From Labia minor (taxonomy: Eukaryota; Arthropoda; Insecta; Dermaptera; Spongiphoridae), in the NCBI GenBank assembly GCA_963082975.1, contig OY720344.1, positions 17,347,580-17,411,579 of the forward strand: a stretch of 64,000 nt of DNA. The letters are read 5' to 3'. The translations under genes were made by a program, and so were the position numbers. Within the stretch, counting starts at the first letter, position 1; the number at the start of each line of letters is the position of its first letter. This document shows positions 24,226-35,893 of this stretch, piece after piece. The notes below the pieces were generated by a model, which saw only the letters and a list, made by a program, of their open reading frames with translations, ran no database searches and was not told the origin of the DNA.

Positions 24226-24344
24226 GGTAAAACTAAAATAAAGAAGTAGAAAATATATAGGATTTTTGTTTTTTATTAACAAATATCATTATAGGACATA
24301 AAAAAGATTTGTACTAAATGAGTTAAAACAAAAAAAAATTAAAA

Positions 24345-27300
24345 TTAATTTTTATTTAAATCTTCTATATATGTTTTACATCTTTGTTTTAACATTTTTA
24401 TTGCTTCAATAAATAAAACATCAGGAGTTTGTGCCCCAATAGATTCAATTGTAACTGAAAAAAAAGAAATAAAATATTGCTCAGTTAAATAATCACCATA
24501 TATTGGACATATATAAATTTATATTGGGTGGAAAAAATAAATCCATTCCTCAAACGGCTGATCAGGTATATTTTTATCATATGTTAAAGATTATATGTTT
24601 AAAATAATATATTTAATAACATTTCTTTAGTACTTTTTGAATCATCGAAGTATGAACTAAGCTTAAGAGATTAATGAAAATTTAGGAAGGATATTTGAGA
24701 TAGAAGTTATTAAAAATTAAAAAAAATTATTTAATCAATAATTTATTTTACCTCCTTTAGCTTTAATCACATCTTAATTAATTCTTTGAATACTGTGTTT
24801 GGGGTTGATTTCCATTCCTCTAGCACATCGATCTACTACTTTTAAGATACTTTTTAAGTGATTACACAAATGTTCAATAAAATACAAGTCTTGGCTGAGT
24901 GCTAGGCAGTCCATGATTTGTATACCAATTTCATTGTGGAACTGCTTAGGAGTGAAGAGTGCACAATGCTATATCATTATCAAGATTATCTCACTAACAA
25001 ATTCTGTATATGGAACGACATGATCTAACAGAACGTTATTAAGGAAACTTTCAGCACCCATAAATGTTCAATAGTATCTCTTAAAAAAGAAAAACGGGAG
25101 CTGAATAATCAAAGAATGAACCTAACTCAAATAAGGAAAAAGGCAATCTTCATAGTTTAAGTAACTGTATCAGATGAACCAATAATATAATAAATTTGTA
25201 AGATTATTTTAAATTTAAAAAAGTCAAAGTCTTATTAAATTTTTCATAACAAATATTTTTTCAAATTAATTATTTTTTCTTATTTTAAAAACGCGCATTT
25301 GAGGAGTGAGTCTATTATATTTGAGTGTAGTATAGTTGCAATTTATAAATTATTCCACAATATATAATTGATTTTCCCTCTTTAAAGGACTTAAAGAAAT
25401 ATTATTTCTTTTTATATTTTAAATTATTTTATACGAGTAAATAACACTTACATATAAAATGATCTCTCACACGAGTAATTTGTATACTCTCACTCATTTT
25501 TTTATCTTCAAAACGATAACAATTTCTTGAACAATTATCATAGCGAGAATTTAAAACTTTTGCTCTAATTTCTCCTAAAAAAATATGATATTTTAAAATA
25601 AAGAAATTAAATTGAAATGTTCAAAATTAAAATAAATAAAAAATAACATTAAATTACTCTTTAAAATGACATAGAGAATATAAATAATAAATAAATAAAA
25701 TAATTTTATCAAATCGAAATACCATCTACTTCTTCAACTCCAATTACTCCTGGTGAGAAGCATTTTTGTAATAAAATTGCTTCGTTTCCTTCAAATTTTT
25801 TTAAAAGCTTTATATTTGGCATAAGACGATAAGATGCAGTTGCTAAAAAATATTACCGTAATTTTTAATAAATTAAAATTCATGGGTAAAACGGTAAGGA
25901 TTTAGTAAATATTAAAAAACAAAAATAACCTATATAAAAGGAAAATAAATTTCTAATATGATAACAATTAGCAAAGCTACTATTATTTGTAGATTTAACC
26001 TGAACATGTTTTCCTTTTTATAACAACTTTCAATTCATAATTATAATTTAAAATTAATAATAAAATTATAAAAGGTATATTAATCAGTTCGACGTTACTG
26101 TCGAAATAACCATAAAGTTGAATAAAAAATTTATTTTGAAACAAAAAAACGGAGTGTTGTTAATAATAACTTACCTTTAACCTTTTAATTTTATTATTAA
26201 TTTTCCGTTATATTTATGAATTGAAAGTTGTTATAAAAAAAAATTTCAGTATAAATAATACAAATAATACAATGTTTCAACGAGAGTTGTCAGTTCAATC
26301 TTTAAATTTAATTAAGGCTACTATTACTATGAATACATACCAACAGGTGAAAACTTGGCATGATCTTCACCAATACCTTTAACTGCATGTAATTTCAAAT
26401 CAAGTTCATGCCCTGGTCTCATTTTTGCAATTAGAATATCATCATGAATTGGGCCAACATTAGAAGCATCAAAGATTTCAGCTTGTCCGCCAATTGGAAT
26501 CCATTTAATATGTTTTGAATAAACTATAAGAGAAATCAATATTTATTCTTTGATGGAAATAACGAACTAAGTAATACATAAAAAAGGAAATATATAAAAT
26601 AATTTTTTAATAATGTAATAATTTTTAAAATAATTAGAAATTTAAGTGTAATATTAGAATAATTGCAACCAATTATTTAAATAAATTAATTTATAAATAT
26701 ATTAATTTAACAAAAACAATAATTAAAAATAAAATTGTATATGTTTGATAATAAGTATATAATGGAATTTAAAACATATACATAAATATTATGAATATTT
26801 AAAATACAGAATATGTACATTATAAAATACATATACATATTACCTTTTTGAGCATTTTGAATGAATTACTAATAGAATACAATATTGTTTTAAAATAAAT
26901 AAGATAAATAACAAATATAATGAATATTAATTTTATTGATTATAAATGGAAATATCAAAAATCAATGAATCTTAATATTTTGAAATATATATATAATTTA
27001 ATATATAATTTATAGAAAATAATTAGATTAGAAATTTAAATGAATAAATAAAATACCATTATTATTAACATATAGATCCTTAGGTATTCTGCTATCTCCG
27101 TCATTATTTGGATTTTTTATACATTTAATTTTCAATTCAAATTCCAATGTATCTTGGGGTGATGAATTTGTATTTTCTTAAAAGAAAGAATAATAAAATA
27201 AGATATTTTATTAAGTGAGTAAATTGTTAGATTTTATCAATGTATATATTGTTGAATTTAATTTATATAATAAAATAATAAATAAATATTTTGTTTACCT

Positions 27301-27794
27301 TTATCACGATATTCAAATAAACTTGGATCAGCCTTCAATGGAATTAATCCTAGACGATGTGCTAGTATTTCATCTTGAATAATTGATGTATTATTATAAA
27401 TAAAAACCTTTTCAATGGCCATTGATGGACTTTCCGAAATTAAAATTCTTCTTAAGGCATTAGCAATTGAGGCACAAATTCCAATTAAATCAAATTCCAT
27501 TTCGGTTTCATTCATCTTTATAATTTTAATTTGAAAATTCTATTATGAGAGTAAAGATGTTGATTATAAATTTATATATATATATATATATATAAGTAAA
27601 ATTAAGCATTAAAAATAAAACAAAATTTTTACCTGAAAGAATTTTTTTTGGTCCCATTCTGCTTCATTGGCCTTAAAGAATCAAATATAATTATTATTAA
27701 AATCAAAAAAGAATTATAAAATAGATTATTAACTTACATTTGCAACCGAAGTTGGTTTTAATAAAATTTCACTTGTCATAGGGAGTCGAGACAT
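24345..27794 (-). CDS. POLR1C: RNA polymerases I and III subunit RPAC1 (AC40), eight exons
   Basis: This is the alpha-like subunit shared by RNA polymerases I and III, which pairs with RPAC2 to nucleate enzyme assembly in the nucleus. Exons: 27738-27794, 27633-27671, 27299-27539, 27057-27176, 26341-26523, 25723-25842, 25452-25574 and 24345-24454. All have GT/AG borders and consistent phases, giving 330 residues; human POLR1C has 346. Diagnostic blocks: [19 protein letters not shown] and [20 protein letters not shown] (the RpoA N-terminal dimerisation motif), [51 protein letters not shown]. The start is [12 protein letters not shown], the first ATG after a stop-rich AT region. No lesion was seen. 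Introns are short and AT-rich; intron 5 holds a foldback MITE (26019-26236). Confidence 0.95.
26019..26236. mobile_element. Foldback MITE in POLR1C intron 5
   Basis: About 65 bp at each end are near-perfect inverted copies (TATAACAACTTTCAATTCAT on the left and the same, reversed, on the right, continuing through 'aaaattaataataaaatta'). The middle is unique. The ends start at TATA, so a TA target of the Tc1/mariner kind is likely. Transcribed as part of the intron, it would form a long hairpin. Confidence 0.75.
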
Positions 27795-28126
27795 TTTATT
27801 TTATTTAGATTGCTTTTTTCTTTTATAATAATAGTAACAATTTAAAAAAAAATTGATCTTTAACTTATTTTATTTTTATGTTTTCATTAACTCCAATTAA
27901 CTCTCTATTGACATTTTAAAAGAACACCACGTGTTTGAAAGCAGAGCAGATTTTAACCACGAAATTTGAAATAGTTCGAAAAATAAAATATAATAGAGAA
28001 ATTGAAAGATAACAATAACAATTTTGAAGCTTTATATAAAACCAAATTACTCTTATAATTTATAATATATATATATATATATATAATTAGATAGATAGAT
28101 AAATTAATAAGCAGAGTCCACAGAGT
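27795..28126. promoter_or_regulatory. POLR1C upstream region
   Basis: The 330 bp upstream of the POLR1C start, up to the first THAP transposon, must hold its promoter. It is AT-rich with a TA microsatellite (28064-28084) and a GATA run (28091-28101). No TATA box or other motif could be assigned with confidence. Confidence 0.3.
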
Positions 28127-28380
28127 CCAGGAGGTGGTCCGTGGTGTCAGTCAGTGTCAGTCTCATGGAAGGGCTGCATCACTAGAGGCGCTGCTGGCAC
28201 TAATTTTAATTCGGTTTGATTCGGTTATCCGAAAACTCCCGAAAACATTTAACAACAAGCTTGTGCACGTAGGCCAAGCTGCACGCGTCTCATTTTAAAT
28301 ATCTCTACCACTCTACCACAATCTACCAATCTCTACCATCCATACCTAACGTGATCTGACGCCATCCAATTGCGTGCAAT

Positions 28381-31124
28381 ATGGCTCCTAAAGTAAGTTT
28401 AATTAATATAATTTTACTATTATTGATGATTATTTTTCATTATAAAGTTATATAATATATGTATATATAAATAAATTTTTGATGTTGCAGTTTGTCGAGT
28501 GTGTTCTAAAGAATTGTTTTACAAATTCTCTGCCTTTAGGAGAACGAGGACAATTGTTCTATTTTCCAAGGTGTAATATTTTAAGAGAAAAATGGTTAAA
28601 ACAACTGGGCAGGCTTGACTTGCTTGGCTTATCTTATGGTAAAATGACAAAATTTCGGGTGTGTAAACTTCATTTTAATGATTATGATTTCTGCACACCT
28701 GAAAAGAACAAATTACTTCAAGGAAAGATACCCTTGAATATAAATCAAGATGGTAGGTTTTGTGATATTTAATAATGGAATATATAAGGTTGCGAAAAAC
28801 AGATATAAAGCTCAGATGTTTTTAAAAATAACTTGGGATTTATTTGTTGAGTTTACAATTTTATAATTGATTTTTTCTTTTAAAATTTAATGTTGTTTAC
28901 TAAAAAATAATTTAATAATAATAGAAAATAATTTTTTTTAATTTTTTTTTAGGAACACGTGTTATTCAATCAGATGTATTGGGATTGACCTCAGAGGAGG
29001 CTAATCTTTTGCAATCCACGCCTGGGACATGTGTGTATATTATATTTATAATGTTTTAGTCACAATTTAATATTTTGTATATTTTAATCTATATTATTTA
29101 TATATATCCTTGGTGTAACTTTTGCTTTTAAAATTTAATGTTGTTGTTTACGAAAAAATAATTTAGTAATAATAGAAAATATATATTTTTTAATATTTTT
29201 TTTAGCGACAAATATAACTTCATCAGATGATTCGGGCTTGCCGTTGGAAAAGGCTGATATTTTGGAATCTGTCCCTGGGACATGTAAGTATTATATTTTT
29301 AATGTTTTAAGGACAATTTAATTTTTTTGGAATTTTAATCTATATTATTTATATGTACGTTGGTGTAACTTTTGCTTATAAAATTTAATCTTGTTTTCTA
29401 ATGAATAATTTAATAATAGAAAATAATTTTTTAATATTTTTTTAGCGACAAATATTTCACTAACAGATGGTTTGGGCTTGGCCGGCAAGGAATCCAGCCC
29501 TGTGAGAAGTATGTATTATATTTTTTAATAAAATTCATTAATCTTCTCCTAACTTTAAATAGATTTTTTATAATGATTTAAACTAAATTTTTAGTTTGCT
29601 TAGGCTTTTCTGTATTAATTCTTTGGAATTTTTTTTTAAACTTAATTAATTTTTGCAGGTGTTCAGCGGAACATACGCCTACACCATCAGAATTCTTCAA
29701 GAATAAAATATTTATCTCCCAGGAAGAAAAGATTGTACCAAAGGTTCGCCGAGGTCAAGCGACTATTGAAGCTAGATAGGGTGAGAAAGAGAATAATTGA
29801 TAGAGAATGTAAGGAATCAAAAGACCTTCTCCATAAATCATTTCAAAATATTAATGATATCCATAATCTCCCTGCTCCTCTCTCAACTTTTATTTTATCC
29901 ATCCTTAGAAAATTCCATCTATCCAAAAAGTCCCGCCGGTATTCCCTGGAAGAAAAAGCCCTTTTCTGCTCCATAATAAAACATAGCCCTAGGTGCTATC
30001 GATATTTACAAAAAATCTTATGTCTTCCTTCGGAGAAAACTCTTAAACCATTGCTAAACAATTTCCAAATGACAACAGGCATCAACAGTCAATTTTTTGG
30101 CTATTTGAACCTCATATCCGATGATCTGACTTTCAAGGAACGCTTTTGTTGTATACTTTTCGATGAAATGGAGATTGCAAAATTTTTAGAGTTAAAAATA
30201 AGCAAAGCTTCTTGGAAGGTACAGGATTTTGTAGAATCGGGGGCTGAAAGTGAGCTTAAACTCGCTGATCATGCTTTGGTGTTTATGCTTCGAAGCATTG
30301 CTGGTAAATTGGAACAGCCTATAGCTTATTTCTTAACACGCAATGCAACGGACAAATTCACTTTAAAGAAGTTGATCTGCGAGGTTGTGCAGGCTGTTCA
30401 TGAAAAGACCAAATTTAGAATCGTTGCCTCTGTCAGCGACTGTGCTTCGCGGAATGTTGATGCCATTCGTTTGCTTTCGGAGGAATCTGGTAAAGTAGCC
30501 GACACCTTTGTATACAATATTGGAGATTATGAAATTGTTCATCTATTTGATCCCCCTCATCTGATCAAATGTATGTGGAACAATTTTATTAGCAAAAATA
30601 TTGAGTACAATGGCATGTTGGCAAAATGGAGCGACATACAGAAAGTGTACGATTTTGAGGCTGATTGCACACAAAGGGTCACAAAACTCACAAATGCCCA
30701 TGTGCATCCGTCAAGTCATGAAAAAATGCAAGTGAAACTTGCTAAGCAGGTGTTTAGTCGCTCCGTTTCATTTCTGCTTGAATTTCTTACGAGAGCAAAG
30801 GTAATGGACGCACTAGGCACGTCTGAATTTGTTAATTTCATGAACGACCTGTTCGACTCGCTCAATACAGACTCTAATTCTAAAAACCCATTAGCCAGAA
30901 AATTGACTGATTATTCGCCTCATGTTGAATTTTTGATGAATGCGAGGCTGTCGTTGAGGGATATTAAATTTATGGTTGAGGGCAACATTGTTGCTCCTCC
31001 TCCATTTGTGAAATTATTTATTGCAACAATCAGCAATGTATTGAATTTATGGAAATCTCTAAAGGAAATTGGTTTTAAAGAGCTTGCTTTAAGTTCTTTT
31101 AACCAAGATCCTTTAGAGAATTAA
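28381..31124 (+). CDS. THAP-domain P-element-type transposase, unit 1
   Basis: Six exons with GT/AG borders and matching phases: 28381-28392 (MAPK), 28491-28752, 28953-29030, 29206-29283, 29446-29508 and 29659-31124. Spliced, they give 652 uninterrupted residues. Exon 2 is a THAP zinc finger (C-x4-C in ECVLKNC, FPRCNILREKWLKQ, then CKLH). Exons 3-5 are small linkers. Exon 6 has the RNase H-type parts: FDEMEI (first catalytic Asp), VSDCASRN (second), LFDPPHLIKCMWNNF, a helical insert, and NQDPLEN, whose Glu is the third catalytic residue in this family. The frame stops directly after DPLEN, so the usual C-terminal tail is absent; P transposase has about 751 residues and THAP9 about 900. This is the only unit that keeps Asp in FDEMEI. 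Confidence 0.85.
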
Positions 31125-31365
31125 TTATTGTATTATCCCTAGCATCATCCATCTCTCAAATATCCTCCCTTCTCCTTCCATTTCAGATCCTTTCTTCCCC
31201 ACCGACTTTTGTTCCTTACATGGTGATGATTCCGCCAAAAGATGTAGCCTTCTTTTACATAAAGAAATGTTACTACATTTTATTAAAATGTGTAACAGAT
31301 TGATATGTAAGAAGGATATATCCTCAAGCGAAATCATCAACATTTTCGTTAATTATATTTCTTGA
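31123..31365 (+). other. Out-of-frame open tail after the transposase stop
   Basis: Directly after the stop of unit 1, the next frame is open for 80 codons, from AAT at 31123 to TGA at 31363-31365. It reads protein-like (PTDFCSLHGDDSAKRCSLLL, then HKEMLLHFIKMCNRLICKKD, ending NYIS). The same stretch follows the stop in units 2, 3 and 4. It may be the relic of the lost C-terminal domain, or chance in a conserved block. Confidence 0.35.
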
Positions 31366-32021
31366 TCACTCTACCTAAATCTACGTCCTTTGCCTCAAGA
31401 TCTCAGCCTGTGAGAGATTATCACAAATTTTGTTTAAAAACATCTCACAATAATAATCTATTTCTTAAATAAATATGTTCATAGGACATTATTCTTTCCA
31501 TTCTAGATGTGCAATTTATATAATTATATAATTGAAAAATTGTGTAATTTTTATTTAAGTGAGAAATTTAATATAATATGTTTAAAGAAAATTATGTATA
31601 AAAGATTTGTTTACAAATGAGTTACACATCATTATTGTTAATGATATTTTGTAATAATCTATTTTCAAATAAATATGTCACATACTACATTATTCTTTTC
31701 TTCTAGACATGTAGATTATGAAATTTTTCAGATAAGTGACAAATTATTCATTTGGGGATAAAACCAACATTTCAGCAATTTTCTGAAAAAAAAAAAAAAT
31801 GATTTCTGAAATGTCAGTTTAAGCTCTAAATAAATAATTTTTCACTTAACTGAAAAATTTCATAATTTTTTCATTTCTCCCGCTCCCCTCATTCCATACA
31901 TTCAAAATGGATTTTAAAAATGGTGCCAGGCCGGTTTTTTACCTCAATTAGTTCAATAAGGCGACACTATAAAGCAGCGCTAAACGCAGTTTCAAAATTT
32001 AACATTACGTGTCCACCACCT

Positions 32022-35000
32022 GGGCTGCATCACTAGAGGCGCTGCTGGCACTAATTTTAATTCGGTTATCCGAAACAATCCGAAAACAGCCAACACCAAG
32101 CTCATTTTAAATCATTTTAAATATCGTAAATATTATCTGACTGTATCTGTCGCCGTGCACGCCGTCCAATTGCAATCAATATGGTTTTTAGAGTAAGTAT
32201 AATTAATATAATTTTACTATTATTGATGATTATTTTTCATTATAAAGTTATATAATATAGTACATATAAATACATTTTTGATTTTGCAGTTTTTAGATTG
32301 TGTTCATAAGAATTGTATTACAAATTCTCTACCTGGAGGAGAACGAGGACACATGTTCTCTTTTCCAAGGTGTAATATTTTAAGAGAACAATGGTTAAAA
32401 CAAATGGGCAGGCTTGACTTGCTTGGCCTACCTTATGCTAGAATGACAAAATTTCGTGTATGTAAACTTCATTTTAATGATTATGATTTCTGCACACCTG
32501 AAAAAAACCAATTAGTTCATGGAAGGATACCCTTGAATATAAATCAAGATGGTAGGTTTTGTAGTATTTAATAATGGAATATCCAAGGTTGCGAAAAACA
32601 GGAATAAATACCTCAGTTGTATAAATTTTATACATTTTTTTTAGCAACACCTATTACTCCATCTGATAGTTTGGCCTTCGAGGAGACAGATCTTTTTGAA
32701 TCCACTCCTGGGACATGTATGCATTATATTTATAATGTTTCAAGCAAAATTAAATTTTTTATTCTATATTATTTATATTTATGCTTGGTGTAATTTTTTG
32801 TTTTATAATTTAAAGTTGTTGTTTACTAAAAAATAATTTAATAATAAAAGAAAATAATTTTATAAATTTTTTTTAATATTTTTTTTTAGCAACACGTGTT
32901 ACTCCATCTGATAGTTTGGCCTTCCAGGAGACAGATCTTTTTGAATCCACCCCTGGGACATGTATGTATTATATTTATAAGGTTTTAAGCAAAATTTAAT
33001 TTTTTTAATCTATATTATTTATATTTATGCTTGGTGTAATTTTTTGTTTTATAATTTAAAGTTGTTGTTTACTAAAAAATAATTTAATAATAAAAGAAAA
33101 TAATTTTATAAATTTTTTTTAATATTTTTTTTTAGCAACACGTGTTACTCCATCTGATAGTTTGGCCTTCCAGGAGACAGATCTTTTTGAATCCACCCCT
33201 GGGACATGTATGTATTATATTTATAATGTTTTAAACAAAATTTAATTTTTTTAATCTATATTATTTATATTTATGCTTGGAGTAACTTTTTGTTTTATAA
33301 TTTAATGTTGTTGTTTACTAAAAAATAATTTAATAATAAAAGAAAATAATTTTATAAATTTTTTTTAATATTTTTTTTAGCAACACCTATTACTCCATCA
33401 GATGGTTTGGGCTTGGTCTTCGAGGAGACTCCCAGAAAGAAAAGATTATACCAAAGGCTAAATGAGGTCAAGCGACTATTGAAGCTAGATAGGGTGAGAA
33501 AGAGAATAATTGATAGAGAATGTAAGGAATCAAAAGACCTTCTCCATAAATCATTTCAAAATATTAATGATATCCATAATCTCCCTGCTCCTCTCTCAAC
33601 TTTTGTTTTATCCAACCTTAAAAATTTCCATCTGTCGAAAAAGCCCCGCCGGTATTCCCAGGAAGAAAAAGCCCTTTTCTGCTCCATAATAAAACATAGC
33701 CCTAGGTGCTATCGATATTTACAAAAAATCTTATGTCCTCCTTCGGTGAAAACTCTTAAACGATTGCTAAGCAATTTCCAAATGACAACAGGCATCAACA
33801 GTCAATTTTTTGCCTATTTGAACCTCATATCCGATGATCTGACTTTCAAGAAACGCTTTTGTTGTATACTTTTCGAAGAAATGGAGATTGCAAAATTTTT
33901 AGAGTTAAAAATAAGCAAAGCTTCTTGGAAGGTACAGGATTTTGTAGATTCGGGGGCTGAAAGTGAGCTTAAACTCGCTGATCATGCTTTAGTGTTTATG
34001 CTTCGAAGCATTGCTGGTAAATGGGAACAGCCTATAGCTTATTTCTTTACACGCAATGCTGCGGGCCATTTAACTTTAAAGAACTTGATCTGCGAGGTTG
34101 TGCAGGCTGTTCATGAAAAGACCAAATTTAGAATCGTTGCCTCTGTCAGCGACTGTGCTTCGCGGAATGTTGATGCCATTCGTTTGCTTTCGGAGGAATC
34201 TGGTAAAGTAGCCGACACCTTTGTATACAATATTGGAGATTATGAAATTGTTCATCTTTTTGATCCCCCTCATCTGATCAAATGTATGTGGAACAATTTT
34301 ATTACCAAAAATATTGAGTACAATGGCATGTTGGCAAAATGGAGCGACATACAGAAAGTGTACGATTTTGAGGCTGATTGCACACAAAGGGTCACAAAAC
34401 TCACAAATGCCCATGTGCATCCGTCAAGTCATGAAAAAATGCAAGTGAAACTTGCTAAGCAGGTGTTTAGTCGCTCCGTTTCATTTCTGCTTGAATTTCT
34501 TACGAGAGCAAAGGTAATGGACGCACTAGGCACGTCTGAATTTGTTAATTTCATGAACGACCTGTTCGACTCGCTCAATACAGACTCTAATTCTAAAAAC
34601 CCATTAGCCAGAAAATTGACTGATTATTCGCCTCATGTTGAATTTTTGATGAATGCGAGGCTGTCGTTGAGGGATATTAAATTTATGGTTGAGGGCAACA
34701 TTGTTGCTCCTCCTCCATTTGTGAAATTATTTATTGCAACAATCAGCAATGTATTGAATTTATGGAAATCTCTAAAGGAAATTGGTTTTAAAGAGCTTGC
34801 TTTAAGTTCTTTTAACCAAGATCCTTTAGAGAATTAATTATTGTATTATCCCTAGCATCATCCATCTCTCAAATATCCTCCCTTCTCCTTCCATTTCAGA
34901 TCCTTTCTTCCCCACCGACTTTTGTTCCTTACATGGTGATGATTCCGCCAAAAGATGTAGCCTTCTTTTACATAAAGAAATGTTACTACATTTTATTAAA

Positions 35001-35734
35001 ATGTGTAACAGATTGATATGTAAGAAGGATATATCCTCAAGCGAAATCATCAACATTTTCGTTAATTATATTTCTTGATCACTCTACCTAAATCTACGTC
35101 CTTTGCCTCAAGATCTCAGCCTGTGAGAGATTATCACAAATTTTGTTTAAAAACATCTCACAATAATAATCTATTTCTTAAATAAATATGTTCATAGGAC
35201 ATTATTCTTTCCATTCTAGATGTGCAATTTATATAATTATATAATTGAAAAATTGTGTAATTTTTATTTAAGTGAGAAATTTAATATAATATGTTTAAAG
35301 AAAATTATGTATAAAAGATTTGTTTACAAATGAGTTACACATCATTATTGTTAATGATATTTTGTAATAATCTATTTTCAAATAAATATGTCACATACTA
35401 CATTATTCTTTTCTTCTAGACATGTAGATTATGAAATTTTTCAGATAAGTGACAAATTATTCATTTGGGGATAAAACCAACATTTCAGCAATTTTCTGAA
35501 AAAAAAAAAAAATGATTTCTGAAATGTCAGTTTAAGCTCTAAATAAATAATTTTTCACTTAACTGAAAAATTTCATAATTTTTTCATTTCTCCCGCTCCC
35601 CTCATTCCATACATTCAAAATGGATTTTAAAAATGGTGCCAGGCCGGTTTTTTACCTCAATTAGTTCAATAAGGCGACACTATAAAGCAGCGCTAAACGC
35701 AGTTTCAAAATTTAACATTACGTGTCCACCACCT
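32022..35734 (+). mobile_element. P-element/THAP9-type transposon, unit 2
   Basis: Second unit, about 3.7 kb, starting at gggctgcatcactagagg and ending gtccaccacct. Its 5' two thirds are like units 3 and 4 (THAP exon and mini-exons). From about 34100 on, the sequence is like unit 1 instead, including the 3' region (cttttacataaag, catgtagatta, ataaaaccaac). It is therefore a mosaic. Confidence 0.85.
32181..34837 (+). CDS. THAP-domain P-element-type transposase, unit 2
   Basis: Exons 32181-32192 (MVFR), 32290-32551, 32645-32716, 32890-32961, 33136-33207 and 33381-34837 give 648 residues in one frame. The THAP finger is intact (DCVHKNC, FPRCNILREQWLKQ, CKLH). Exons 3-5 are three 72-bp copies of one exon encoding TPSDSLAFQETDLFESTPGT-like linkers. 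The main exon itself opens with a related piece (TPSDGLGLVFEET). Catalytic block 1 reads FEEMEI, with Glu where unit 1 and the family have Asp. Block 2 (VSDCASRN) and the NQDPLEN end match unit 1. Residues from about VASVSDC onward are like unit 1 (SEESGKVAD, FEADCTQRV, SVSFLLEFLTRAKV). The internal ATG at 33407 is not needed as a start, since splicing from the THAP exon keeps the frame. Confidence 0.85.
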
Positions 35735-35893
35735 GGGCTGCATCACTAGAGGCGCTGCTGGCACTAATTTTAATTCGGTTATCCGAAACAATCCGAAAAC
35801 AGCCAACACCAAGCTCATTTTAAATCATTTTAAATATCGTAAATATTATCTGACTGTATCTGTCGCCGTGCACGCCGTCCAATTGCAATCAAT

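Larger units (their letters stand above)
28127..32021 (+). mobile_element. P-element/THAP9-type transposon, unit 1
   Basis: First of five head-to-tail units. Its left end (28127, ccaggaggtggtccg) is an imperfect inverted match to the right end of each unit (gtccaccacctgg, ending near 32021), so these are probable terminal repeats. From 28171 (gggctgcatcactagaggcg) on, every later unit starts with the same sequence directly after the previous unit's right end; the first 44 bp are present only here. It carries a full transposase gene (28381-31124), then a 3' part with an A run near 31787. In its 5' two thirds it is the most diverged unit. Confidence 0.85.
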
